Positions 12,801-27,800 of a DNA stretch of 64,000 nt are shown in pieces. Source of the stretch: Blastobasis lacticolella (taxonomy: Eukaryota > Arthropoda > Insecta > Lepidoptera > Blastobasidae). The notes beneath the pieces were generated by a model. It saw only the letters and a list, made by a program, of their open reading frames with translations, had not been told where the DNA came from and ran no database searches. Position 1 is the stretch's first letter. Every line of letters starts with the position of its first letter. The DNA lies in assembly GCA_905147135.1 (NCBI GenBank), contig LR990060.1, positions 13,904,001 to 13,968,000 of the forward strand, given 5' to 3'. The translations under genes were made by a program, and so were the position numbers.

Positions 12801-15800
12801 CATACATAATACAAAGATTACAAACACATCTACTACTAGCTTCAAGTAAACGAGGTCTCTTTCACAGTTCAGTTGTTGGGATAAGTCGCAGTCTTTTGTA
12901 GCGCTTCAGTCCTCGAAACCCAGTTTTAGAAGATTAAAGCCGGCGTTTTCTTAAGGATTCCATGTTTTGAGTGTACTCTACGATAATGACAGTATGCAGT
13001 ATGTATGACGACCTGAGTGGTTCAGTGGTCAACATGCCGGTCTGCCACGCAAGAGGTCCCGGGTTCGATTCTCGGCCAAGCAGAAATTGAAATGATGTAT
13101 TTTAATTTCTGACACGGGTCTAGGTGTTCTATGTATAATAAGTATCTATCTAAAAGTATTTAAGTACTTTATCAGTTATCTAGCACCCATAGTACAAGCT
13201 TAGCTTAGTTTGGGGCTAGATGGCGCTGTGTGAATTTGTCCACGAATATTTATTTATTTATTATATTAGCATAACATTTTTAAATGACCGTGAAGACGGC
13301 ATAGGTTGTTCTACATCAGTGAATTCAACGAAAATTACATTTTGTAGCGATAGTAGAATTTTAGGAGATTAATTAAACGTTGGTCTGCCCGTGCACAACA
13401 TGGCACAATTTTTTTGTGACTTAAACTTAGGCTTTTCTTAGTGATAGTACTTACATACATATCCTCTTGTGTGTTCTAGAAGTAAGAACAAACACCGTGA
13501 TGCCTTACATCCTCTTGGCAGTTTCGCTTTTCAGCCATGTGTACATGGCCGCAGTGGTAATCGTACCCGGTCCGAACCGAACGTCCCTCTTCCGAGTCGG
13601 ATACCACCACCGACGACCGAGAAAGCCTGTTAATTTATGTTATCTACGCGTAAAACGTAAATGCAAATACCTCAGCAGCAACGATCCGTTGCCGAAGTTA
13701 GATCCCTGTCTAGTTGTACCAATGATTTGGAGTCGCAATTTTGTGGCAGCTAGTTTCCAACATTTCGGCCGACCTGCTTTGTGTATATTTGTTTATTGGG
13801 CGGATGGAACTTTTATATGAATCCGAGTTTCGAATAGTGGCTGGAAGTCAAATAGCGAAACGTCTGTTTGAATAGCAGTCAGTAGGAGATGGTGAAAAGA
13901 TTTGGAAGATTTTTGCGAGTTGTACGTTTTTGGTAATTTGCTACAATAAAAAGTGGCATTGAGCTGTTATTTCGATCTAATTACAATTCGATCGAGCCAT
14001 TAGCAACGAGTAGAGTCCCTGATCAGGTTACCTGTTATTAGGGTCATAGAGGTAAGCAGTCACTCAACTGTGATTACCTGACATGCCATATCCAGCATCA
14101 TGGTCGAGCAATAGCACAACAAATTAGCACAATTATGTATTTATAATCACAAGATTATAGCACTGTACTCCGATACCAGAAACCCTCTTTCATACTTAGA
14201 TGTGCTCCCTAATATCGTTGGCGAAGCGAGGTTGGTCAAGATCAAGGTTTTCAGACCCTGAAACTGGTTGAACAGTCCGATAGTCTGAAGTACCGATGAA
14301 GACTGGCACTGTTGTTTCTAGCTTAGCTATGTATTCACATAATTTATTATAGTTTTTGCTGCTTCTTTAAATACACGGGACTTTTAATATAAAACATTGT
14401 ACAGCATTTCTAGCCTTAGTAGGCTTTCATAACAAAAATCTACAAGAGAAACTCAAATTTTCGGTTGCCACTTTTAAATTGCGCCGTATATGACCTGTAA
14501 TCAAAAACCCGCGGTTGGCCCAATCTCTTGCGGAAAAATTTAATTTTGCCCGCCACCGGAATGTCATGCCAAATAGCCCTGCCAGCAAATGGGCTCGTTA
14601 AACCTAAGCAGTAGATTAGAGTGACATCGCAGATAACCTACAAGAGTTCCGCTATAGTAGAGTATCCGCTTTTTGAGGGAGGATGTCGTGACACTATATT
14701 TCTTACTAAAACCTATTACTTCTTAATTCAATTTGTTGCGGGTTCCAGGACAGTATTAGCTTGTCCACTCGCCGCCTGAGTGTCACAACTCAGGACCTGT
14801 GTGTGGCCGCCGCTGTAGATCCTGGCTACACAGGAGTTGCGGTGGGAATAAGTGGTGGGGCCCGTTCAAATAAAAAACCAACAAGAGTGCCATCTTCGAT
14901 GGTACGGCCACGTCTTGCGCAGCCCGGAAAATTATATGGAGAACAGATGTCTGGCCATGCCACCCCCGCCAGGCACGGGAAGGAGAGGCCGGCCCAAGAA
15001 GCGATGGCTGGACTTAAGAGTGACATGCGTGCCAACGGACTCACCACTAAGGATGCCAAAGACCGAGCAAAGTGGACTTAGAAAAGCAGTAAGGCGAACC
15101 TCGGGCCCCCGCGTGTTGTGCGGGAGCGCAACCGGGATTTAACGCCAAGATGATGATGATGATGAATAGATTAAACAGTGTGTGATGTTCAAAGTATGCA
15201 CTATTATCTTATGCATCTTATGTATTTGCGACCTATGTGGTTCAGTTAACATGCTTCTGCCATGCAGAGGTTCGATTCCCGACCTGTGTGTTTCGTTCAT
15301 CTTTTTTGACGATTGAAAGAGATATTTAATGCCCTAATCAATAAATAAATTTTGCGTTCGAGTTTGAGTGAGTTTGAGGTAGGGCAGATATTGAATTATG
15401 AATTTTAATTTCTAACTGGTCCGGGATAAGTATGTGTTTGAAAAATATATAAGTAGTTTATCAGTTTTCTGGCACACATTACAAAAACTTTGCTCACTTT
15501 GGAGCTAGATGGCGCTGTGTAAATTGTCTAAGCGTATTTTTTTTTATTATTATTATCTATTACTATCACCACATATTATAAAACAAAGTCCGATGCGGTG
15601 TCTATCTATCTGTCTGTTCGGGATAAACTCAAAATCTACTAAATGGATTTTCATGCGGTTTTCACCAATAGACAGTGTGAGTCATAAGAAATCACTCTGT
15701 TTATCGTTTGTGAATATGGGTGTTATTAAGCGTGATGGAATACATAGATCTGTATTTTTACGGACTCGATTCAGATGCAGTGCGTAAATGCTTGGTCCCC

Positions 15801-18800
15801 CTGTTGGGAAGCAATACTGTCATCTGCGGGTAATGGCTCGCAGAACATTAGCCACGAAGTAAAAGGAGGGGTGTTATGTCTTCATAAATGTGCACGATTG
15901 TTTTTGTTACTGTAGCTATGTTATTATAGATATTTAGGTGTAAAAGGTTTTTACGGGGTCGGCAACGCGTGGGTGATGCCCCTGGTATTGCAAACGTCCA
16001 TAGGCTGCGGTGACAGCTTACCGTCAGGCAGGCCGCAAGCTTGTTTGCCACCTTAGAGGTATAAAAAAAAAATTCATTTTCTTTTACCTACAATTGCTAA
16101 ATTATTTCGTCGATTTCGATTTTGCACCTACAGTGAACTTACCATAATTAAGTCTACCCTTATCCCGTTCATTTTTTTGTATTTGACTAGCCAGGCCATT
16201 TCATTTAGCCGCCATCTTGCCTGGAAACAAGTGACGATGCGGCTGAAGATGGAGCATGTCCTATTCCCTCTAGCCTTGAAGGCGTCCAGATTACAATGAT
16301 CACGGAACACACTCGCAGGCCACGATTACATATAAAGATTATGTAGGGTCGGTTCAGTAGCGTTTCATTGCGGTATGCGTATTGGACAACGTCCAAAGCA
16401 GAAGCGCTCTTTAAACTGACGCCGCTTATAAAAAACGAAGACCTAACCTACCGCTAATTAAGTCATTTAAGTCATTTATTTATTGCTTCACATGGTAATA
16501 TCATAACATTAGATCTTAAAAGTAGGTAAGTATCTCATGTGACCCTGTGAGGGCACTGCAAAATAATAAAAAATATAGAAAACAAAATTATCTTAACAAT
16601 TAAATCTAGATTCCATATTGCATAAATTATTACATGTTCATTAATAACAAATTAATTAATTAATCAATTAGCGATACGTCAAAAATGAGAATATGTCAAT
16701 TATTTAAATAAAATTAAGTTAAATCAAATTAAATTAAATTAAAAAAAAAAACTTTAACTTAAACTAACCGATCGGAAAATCCTAAATTTATTTAGTATTT
16801 GTGTTATTTATTATATATGTAGGAAATATTACTACTATACATAGATACTTATGTAAGTAATTCAATTATATTATGTATTTGGGTGCACGTCATATCTGCC
16901 TCTCTATTCTAACCCTCTCTCTTCGGTAGGTCTGCTGTAAGACATTTCTTTTTAGAAATAAGCTATACCTTTTGTGATTGTTATCTTTATGTTCATATTA
17001 TTGTAACTTTCTTTGTGCACAATAAATGATAAAAATAAATAAATAAATACAAATACTCAAATATTTCCTTAACTACTAAACCGGGTTTAATAAAACAAAG
17101 CTATGAACAATCTTGATTAAACTGGCTTTCAAATATAGAGCCTCGTCGAACTCTATCCATTCGGGAGCTATCAAGCCACAGCAAACACATTCTACGTAGA
17201 CCCATAGTCGTCAAAGTAAAGTAAAGTAAAGTAAAGCACATTGATTACACTCAAACACACAGCACAAAATTCGATATAAAATAAATAAATATTTATTAGA
17301 ACAAAAACAATATACATTAACCACTAGTGTACAGTAACAACAGCATTAGTTTTCACTGTGTCGCTGTCATTAACGCCCACCAGCGTTTCTCAAAGGCATC
17401 CTGGTTCCAATTGACACATTAATAATAAGCATATTTGCTTTACGTAATATAAAACAAACATTTAATATATGACGATATGGTTCAGTTGGTTAACATGCTG
17501 GTTTCGATTCCAGTAGAAATTGAAATGAAGAATTGTAATTTCTGTTACGGGTCTGGGTGTAGTATGTATAATAAGTATGTATTAGAAAAGCATTTAAGTA
17601 ATTTATCAGTTTTCTGGCATCCATAATACAAGCTTTGCTTACTTCGGGGTTAGATAGCGCTGTGTGAATTTGTCCAAGTATATTATATATCATAACAACC
17701 CCCTTTTAAAGTCGGAGGTTAAAAATAATCACATCCGTGTCCCAGTCCCTCACATTGTCCCAATAAGCCGTCCCGAGCGCGGGTTGTTAAGCTGCGGCTA
17801 ATGAGCTCCCGAAAGCGGGTCGGATGGTGCTCCTGCCCGGCTGTGGTAGGAAGGGACGGGAGTTACCACTTACCATTTTATAAATCAAATTATATGGCGA
17901 GATAGGAGTGGGAAAGACTCGCCGATGGGCACCGAACGTTATTATCGGGATAGTTTTGTAGTAATAAATAAATAAATAAATATTCGTGGACAAATTCACA
18001 CAGCGCCATCTAGCGCCAAACTAAGCAAAGCTTGTACTATGGGTGCTAGATAACTGATATACTTTTTTAAATACATACTTATTATACATAGAACACCCAG
18101 ACCCGTACCAGAAATTAAAATTCATCATTTAAATTTCTGCGCGGCCGGGAATCGAACCCGGGACCTCTTGCGTGGCAGACCGGCAATTTAAATGATGACT
18201 TTTTATTTCTGTTACGGGTCTGGGTATAGTATTTATAAAAAATAAACGTAACACGCTTACTTTGGGTTTAGATAACGCTGTGTGAATTTGTCTAAATATA
18301 TATTTATTTATTTATATTTAGCACAAACATCTGTGAGTCCTATTGATTCTGCTGGAAACGGGACAATAAAGATTTTACGTCACATAATGAGCCTCTCGTT
18401 TAATGACACTGTTACTGACACAATCGTAAATGCTTCTATCATAAATGTCTCCACAGATGCGACTAAAGGGCCTGAGAAGGACAGGCTTATGTATTTTATC
18501 ACCGTTGCACAGTAGATAAATCGCAGTTAAAAGCTAGTGCGGATACTATAAGCACGAAACGATGCTCATCCTGCCATATTAGAGTGATGTGATGTGGTGA
18601 TGCATGGGATTGCAATTTAGTCTTACGTGACGTCACTAATGCAACTAAGTGTGGATATTAACACGAAACGATGTGATGTGACGTGATGTTACTCAACGTT
18701 ACGTTAGAACCACACTGGACTTACGCCACATGATGCCATGTGACGCGAGTGACGCGATATACACATGTATACGGGCCTGTCTGTGTACTATTTCTGCTGG

Positions 18801-21800
18801 CCGAATGATGCGTAACGCGTCAGATCGCGTCATTACACGCCACACACGCGCTCTGATGCACACGCCGTAGTATTTGGTCGCATCAGCGACGTCATGTAAG
18901 ACAAGTTACTAAAATATACTGACAGCCTGATGTCAGATTTCACTCCGTTTTTGAGAACGAGTCAGAGAATTATCTGTAATTTTAATTTGATGATTTTAAA
19001 ACCGAATAGCAAGACAGGAAACAACAACATCTATACATGAAGCACCAAAACACGAAAAGCACATAAAATGCCAACTTTACCCATCTTTCTGCCGAGTTCC
19101 TGGCCCTCACTCTTTCCAACTTATTTGCTACGGACCCATACGTCCTGAAGTTACACCGAAAAGGTCGCGTTCCGATTTTAAAGGGTCTGCATTAGCTTGG
19201 GAACCCCACATTGTTTATAAAATTGTTTTCCATTGCGTTTCGAGTGTGTTGGATACTCAACCTTGTGTTTTAAGTGGTAAAGTCTTTCTTAGATGTGGGG
19301 GAGGGTTTTTGGCTTGTTCTAAGCCAGGTTAACGGTCTGTTACTGTAGATAGGTATTTGATCCGTTGAAGGTTATAAAATGGGAACTTATTTTGACATAT
19401 TTTGTATGCATATAAATAATAATTTTTATTATTTTGAAATTGTTGTAATTGTGGATATTGCTATTGCTATGATATTGATATAATAATTAAGGATTTTTAA
19501 ATGACTTTGATAATATTTTTCTATTAACTATTCAAATTATTATTAACATTATCCTTTATTGACATTTTAATTATTAATGACATTGAATAGTGAAATTTTA
19601 CAATGATTATTTAAGACTAATTTTATATTCTTGAATGTTTAATGTAGGTATTTGAATTTTTTTAAATTCAAAACCCTCTCCAAATTTGTATGCCGATGGC
19701 AGGTCACATAGGCCTGACTGGCCTGACATAGGCCAAATTGGCCTGACTGGCTGTAATTATAGTGAATTTGGCTGATTGTCTGCAAGTATTATTATTCTCT
19801 TTATTCATTTTATGTCTTTATATTGACGTCAAGATAGATAGATACACTCTTTATAGCACACAAAAAAAATCTGGTCTTTTCAAATATTGTAGGCAAAGGC
19901 GGCCTTAACGCTTCATGCACTCTCTTCCAGGCAACCCTATGATTATTGTTATTTATTATACGTCGAGAACCCATATTGTCCTGTCAGTATTAACTCCAGA
20001 GAAGCGAGATTAAAACCAAACGAGCTATATAATAAAGGCTTATTTTTAAGCAGCCATCGTTTTCTGTAGCGGGTTGAACATTACCCAACCGTGACCCTTC
20101 AAAACAATGACTCGTGAGATTCCTCAGTTTTCATTTGGAGTATGAAAGTTGGAATTTGGCGGTCCTCCAAAGGCGGCCCCGAATTTCCTTAAGAGTGTAA
20201 CGACGACATTATGCTGTGGGGAGGCTCGTATGGCAAATTAAATTTTCTTGTTTAATTTTGTATACTGTAGGTAGGGTGTGTTCTGGCAGGCCTTCAAGTA
20301 GAACTTTATGTTTGACCTCGGCAGGGCTTTTGCTACTAGGCAAACAAGTTTACGGCCTACTTGATGGTAAGCAGCCATCATATTAGTATATAATAGTTTG
20401 TGAGGTGTAGGTTATTCTACGTAATTTTCGTTTGCCAGCCACACTGTTGTCACCAAAAAGATAAGTGACTTTAGTGTGGATGAAAAGCAAATCTGCCAAG
20501 AGGATCTGAGGCAACCCGTATTTTTTTTACTTCTAGAACCCATACAAGAGGATGGTAAATACTATCACTACGAATAGTCGAAGGTTGGGTCGTAAACAAA
20601 AAAATATTAAATAAATAAATATTCGTGGACAAATTTACACAGCGCCATCTAGCCCCAAACTAAGCAAAGCTTGTACTATGGGCGCTAGATAACTGATATA
20701 CTACTTAAATACTTTTGAAATACATACTTATTATACATAGAACACTCAGACCCGTAACATAAATTAAAATTCATCATTTCAATTTCTGACCGGCCGGGAA
20801 TCGAACCCGGGACCTCTTGCGTGGCAGACATGTTGACCATTGAACCACTCAGGTCGTCAAATATTGTTATTTTATTTATTTATTTATCATTTATTGTTCA
20901 CAATAAATAGTATACAAAATTGACATACAAATAAGATCACAACAGGTACAGCTTATTTTCTCATAAGAAATACATTTCACTGGCATGAGAAATAACTAAG
21001 TAAACATAACAATAACTAAGCGTACTAAACATTCCGAGATTTTTACGTTTTTCTTCTAAACAGCTTAATTGCTCCAACTCGCTATATTAGGTAACGCTTG
21101 AAAATAATTGACGCATTGGCATTCGCTACTCCCCGGGTGTTGCAATTTCATATATACTTTCTACTTCTGCTACTAGTAGAGTCCTACTTTTATAAACATA
21201 GACATAATCTATTTTGACATCACAATACTCATGGTGGAGAGCTTTTTTGTATTTAATGTCATACGGCAGACAAACAGGCAAGCGGGCCACCTGATAGAAA
21301 GTGGTCACCGCCGCCTATGGACATCAGCAACACCAAGGGAGTCACCAATGCGCGCCAATGAGACCTGCACGAAGCACACAACTACCAAGTTTTATATTAA
21401 GAGATAGTAGTGGAATAGAGTAGGACTCTATTTATTACAAAAAGGCACTTCACTTTTGTGTCCCAAATTCTCAAATAAGTGCCTAAAAACAGTATTGCAT
21501 AATAACCTCCTATTTTATTGGGCCCTCCAAACCTCTACATCCTAAATAAATACCCCTATTCCGAAAGAAGTTTTCAGAACTTCAAACAAGGCTGGGCCCG
21601 CCAAGATCCCGTCGGGCTCGAGTGTATGTCAAATACATTTATTTTGAGTGGGGCCTTAATGGATAGTACGTCCAAGTCTCCGCAAAATATAATAAGATAC
21701 TAAAACTGTCTCTTGAATATGCATGAGGCCCAAGTTTCAAGCCTGGGTGAAGGCTCCTTGAGGCGTAACGTCACATAGGCTTTTAAGACAAAAATAACTT

Positions 21801-24800
21801 GGGTTCTATGGACTTAGGTAATGCGGATATGCCTGCAACTAAGGTCTTACGGAATGCTTATGATATGGCGATGCCCGTAAGATATTCGAGATGAGAAAGA
21901 AAGAAACATATATAAATTAGGTACCTAATTAATTAAAAGGAAACATATACACAAAGACACCACAAAATGATAGTATTGTTCCTAATCCGATAAGAAATAT
22001 GATTTTGTATAATCTATGCACTACAGTAAACTCTGGCGACAACTAATCATTTTCAAATACGGCAAGACGGTACGATTTAATTTTTTACCAGAATTTTAAA
22101 AAATATTGCGGATTTAAGTAACAATAACGTAAGGCAGACTTCGGAAAACTTTCCATAAAATACTGCTAAACTGCTGAACCAATTTTAATGAAGCAAAGCT
22201 AAGAACTAACTCGTATAACCTGACATTGATATATAAAAAAAGAAATGGAATTGGTCCACCTGCTGAGATATGATAGCACAGTCAAACGACCTTATTATTG
22301 TATACCCGAATATAGACATAATACTCTGGTTTATTGTATACCCAAGATGGGTAACTGTTTTAAACTTTATTTTTTAAAGTACGTACATAAAGCCATTTAT
22401 TAAATATTAGGTAGTAGTACATATTTTATACATACATTTTAACATCTTGCGCAGTGGTAGAATTGGTATGGGCACTGCATGAGCTGGTTTTAAGCCCACC
22501 CAGAGTCCAGAGAGGGACACAGTCTCTAAATAAAATGTTCTAATTCTGAAATTAATACCTCTACTTTGCACCTCGTTCTTTTTAAGTAGTAACAAACAAA
22601 CATCCCATACAAACAAGCAAGTTAAAACCTATGGCTAACTTAAGGGACTTTGGCTTCCTGTGTGTGTTCTATCGGTTGTACAATGGGGAGTGTTCTGAAG
22701 AACTTTTCAATCTGGTGCGCACAGCACAATTCCGCCATCGTATCACCCGCCGTGGGCTGGGTACTCATCCCCACTACGTAGACCCTCTGTTTGTCACCAT
22801 GCGAAGGTTCAAAATAACGTTTCTCGCTCGTACGATTCGGATGTGGAATGAGCTCTCAGTCACAGTGTATCCTTTGGACTATGACATGAGATCGTTCAAA
22901 AGGAACATTAGAGGTAGCTTCAGAGGCAGAAAACGCATTGGTAACTCCCCTGGTGTTGCAGATGTCCATAGGCGGCAGTGACCACTTTCCATCAGGTGGC
23001 CCGCTTGCCTGTTTGTCTGCCGTATAACGTTTAAAATTGTAGCACGTTAAAAGTGACAACATGCCCGGTCTGTTTATTCCTATCAAAGCCGTTACGAGAT
23101 TTTTAACACAAAATAAAAACAAATTATATGCCAAGGCACGTCCCTACGTGACAATGTTCTGATCGATGGACAAACAGACACCGAACACGACATTATACGC
23201 TGTGTGGAAAGCGCTCTTGAAGTTTATAACGTAGATCCAATATTTTAGAAGGTTTCGTGTTCGATGTTGAGAGATTGTGAAAGAAACGTATCTATACGTA
23301 GTATAAAATAAAAAATTGGTATAGTATAGTACGAAAGAAGACGTAGTGGCAAAAATAGAAAGAGGGATCGCACTGCCCAAGGGTATCCACGCTGAGGGTA
23401 TATTCGCGTTTATATCCCGGTTGTGCTCTCGCGCACGAGGCCTTGGGGTCCGCCTTGACCATGATCCAGGATTTGGCAGATCAGGTAATTACAGTGGTGC
23501 GACTGCTATCTGACCTAAACGACACTGCTACAAGGGAGACCTGATCGGAGATTGGATCATGATTACACATTCAGTAGCCTCAATGTTCAGGTCTCATCAC
23601 GATGTTTTCCCTCACCGTAAGAGCATCGGTTCGAGCAAGTTTTTTAATATGAGTGTAATGTCCTACTCAATAATGAAAATCTGATTTTGTTTTTGATCTT
23701 AATCCTTATTGTTCCAGGTATTAGCGGCGCTAGCAGTATCCTTAGCACCATTCTCAGCTGGTCTGGGGAAAGGATACAGCTCTCCAGCAATAGCTTCACT
23801 GCAGGGCTCTGGAAATGGAACCAGAAGGGACTTCCAGTTGACCGATCAACAGGCATCTTGGTTGGCTTCGCTGTCTTTTCTGGGTGAGTTGGATTTTATC
23901 ACATCATTACTTTCCTTATCATCATCATCAGCCCGGTTTTTGCCAGGGTCCGCTTTTCTGCATTATCTTCTCCAGTTTGCCCAGTTGCTAGCCGTTAAAT
24001 CAGCTCAAAAAATTTAAATTAATCTTGATTCATCCCTTACGCCCAAAGAAGACATCCTTGATCCCCAGGATATTTTTATTTGCAAAATGAAAATATATTT
24101 AATGAAATATACATGCGCTTCACAGCATATGCTGAGTGGGTACCATTTATGCTGGCCGCCGCGGCACCGATAGTGGCATGGGAGGCTATTCATTGTTGTA
24201 AATGTTTTTAATTTAGTTATGTTTCTAACTGTACTGTAAATACTATTGTGTCGTGTTGAGGTCTATGTAAAAATGTCTTGTCTTTCTTTCTTTCTTTCAA
24301 ATTCTATAATGATAGTCTCCAATTCGTTTTTAATTCAGTAAACATGTTTCATAAGTTTAAAAACATATGAAAACGAATAAAAAAGATACGAATGTTATAT
24401 GGAGCAGTATCGAAACAACAAATAACACTGTGAGCGGCTGGAGAAGAATGAAATATCCAGGTCAATAGTTTCTAGATATCGTGAACACTAAAACCGTTCG
24501 TAAGTCGTCTCGTGACCTTATTACCGCAGTAAGTAATGAAAATACGAAAAAGTAATACTTATTAGTATACTTACTTACTATAATGACGCAGTGACAATGA
24601 CAAAATGAGTCTTGGCCTCCGACAATGAGAAGTGTCATTCCACTCTGTCCCGTGCCACCTCCTGCCAGCAATTTGTATAATTGATTTTTTACTGCGAAAT
24701 TCTACTGATAAATATAAATGTGAAACTTCTTTTATTGTACTCTTTCATGTAAAAACTGCTAAAAGGATTTTGATGAAATTTTGCAGTGATGCAGCTTATA

Positions 24801-27800
24801 CATATATCTCAATTACACATAACATGCTAACCAGGCATGTTAACCAGGCAAGCATTTGTCAAAACAACTGTATGAGGCCACCACTCAATATTGTTCTGAT
24901 TCAAAAAAAAAAATCCAATTTGTTCTTCAACAGGTTCCTGGCTTTTACGCTCTCTGTTAGCTAAGACGTGTTTGTGAGGGTTATTGTTAGAGATACAGGT
25001 ATTGAGTTTGAGAGGATGGCCTCGCATTTGATGATTCTTGTTTTGCAGAAATAATCATCTTCCGAGAGGTTTGTCCCGGCTTCTGCCAAGACGTAAGCCG
25101 GTCGGCGATGTCAATCCATCGTTTCTTGGGCCTTCCGCAAAAGCTTTTGTCTGATACCGACAGGTTTAGGCACCTATTTCCCGCGTATACTTACGGCTTA
25201 CGCAATTAATTAATAATTAAAATAATAATAATCATTTATTGCAGAATTTACAATTCCATATCTATTTAAATTCATTACCAAAAATATAAAAATGTCAAAT
25301 TCCATACTCATGTCATTTAACTAAAAATAGAAATGTCAAACAATTTCATAAAATCATAAATTTAACCATGTCAATACATACACAATAAATCAATAAATCA
25401 GTAATAATTACATATATGTATGAATGAAATATGGCGGACCATACGAACTTAGTCGTACAGAAGCTACTGCCTATCTCGTGAACGGAAGCTGTCTCAGTAC
25501 AGTCGTCCAGTGGTGACCAAAACAGCGCAGGCGAGCCTCTTCAATATCTCACGCCAAAGCTGCCACAGATGTACTCGTTACTTACTCGATCAAGGCGCGT
25601 AACTCTGCACATCCACTGCAACATTTTTATTTCGTTAGGGTGGAGTTCGCCGACATGCGTCGTTCTTGTTTTGCAGAAATAACTTTTTAAAATCACGAAT
25701 GTCGTAACGGCCAATTAGAAGAATTTATCCCGAAATTTAATGGACTCCCCGTGGGAATACGGAATTCCTGAAATTTACACGCTCGAGGTCGCAGGCAATG
25801 CGGTAGAAATTTGTAGAGGTACCTGATTTAGATTCACTGTTTTACCTTGGAAAGTGCCGTTCTTGTTATTTTTCATTGTTACTTTTTCTATATATTATGT
25901 ATAGGGCTATAAAATAACTTGTTATGATAAATAAAACGTCAAATTGAGTAAAGAATTAATTAATAAAATAAGTGATAATTCTGTATAGATTATTATAGAT
26001 AAATTATGCTTTTTAATAACAATCACAAGTGCTTTTAGGCACTATGATAAATCAGTCTTATATGCATAAGCATATGCATATAGTCTGTAGTGTGTAGTCT
26101 GTATGCATAAGTCTGTAGTTACTTGAGTAAATGAACAAATTATTATTATTAATATTTTTATACCTAGTAGAAATTCACGATATTACGGCAATTACTAGCT
26201 GATTATCAATATAGTCCATTTCAAAATAGCAGTATTATTTACTGACACAGTGGGAGAGAAATTACGACAAAAAAAAAACGACAACTTAAGTAAAGAATCC
26301 AATCAAAGAAATAAGTGATTTGGAAAATTATAGACAAATTATGCTTTTTAATAACAATCACAAGTGCGTTTAGGCACTACGATAAATCAGTCTTACATGC
26401 ATATAGTCTGTAGTGTGTAGTCTGTATGCATAAGTCTGTAGTTACTTGAGTAAATGAACAAATTATTATTATTAATATTTTTATACCTACTAGAAATTCA
26501 CGATATTACGGCAATTACTAGCTGATTATCAGTATAGTCCATTTCAAAATAGCAGTATTATTTACTGACACAGTGGGAAATCAATTAGGTACTTATTAGG
26601 GTGAAATGTTTCTCAGTATTTGAGTATGATTATTTTTATCCGTAAATATTGATACATCATTAGATCATCATCATCGTTGCGTCAATGTCCCGGTTGACCT
26701 AACGCGCACGAGGACCCGGGGTCCGCTCTGACCATGATCCAGGATTAGGCAAATCGGGTAGGTTCATTGGAGCGACTGCCATCTGACCTCCATGATCCTG
26801 CTACCAGGGGAACCTAACCAGATTGGATCATGGTTACACATGTCATCATTAGATACTGCAAACAAAATGCGATATCAAAATAATAATTGCAACATAATTG
26901 TTCCTGGACACCACACAGTTGAAGCCAGAAACGTATTTATTGATAGAATTGTCTTGACATGTTCATAACGTCCATAAAAAATACATGTCATAATTACAGA
27001 AGAAAATTGAAACGAATACAAAGTTGTGAAATAATTATCTTGAAACGAGTACGGAACTGATAACCCCTTATCCATAATTTATGAAATTACAATAGGTAGG
27101 TAATTCTAATTAAAATTGTGTCATGACTTAATCAGAGGGTAGGACTCTGTCACGCCTAAGGAGACCTGAGGGCCTATCGGCTATCTCAGTGGACGACTGA
27201 ATTTGACATAAAAAAATCTGACACTACTCTAATTTGGTAGACGCAATTGCCAGTTTTCAACGTAGATGACGTGGTGTAGAATTATCTAGTGTCAAATACA
27301 GTTGTCAACTGTGTTAGCCAATAGCCCCGCAGGATAAGTACTACTGCCTTATCTATTTCTGCCGCCAAGCAACAATGCTCGCATTGTTGTGTACCGGTTT
27401 AAAGGATAAGGTAGCCAGCGGAATTACAGGATTGAGGCATTTTCTTTTAACTGTCCGAGGAACGACCCAGCTCTCCGGACATGTGGTATTTATTTATTTC
27501 CATACAGTTTTACAGCAATAAAATTTAGTTATAATTGTAGAATTCAAAGTTGCAATACCAATAACAAAACTGCGGTTTAAAATTTTGAATATCAAACCAT
27601 CTAGCAGTATGATAACCTAATGACAAAATAGAAAAGAAAAAGCTTTCATACATAGGTAGATACATGCGCCCAAAGGACCATATACCGGGCAGAAATTGAA
27701 ATGATGAATTTTAATTTCTGTTACGGGTCTGGGTGTTCTATGTATAATAAGTATGTATTTAAAAAAAAAAAGTATTTAAGTAGTATATCAGTTATCTAGC

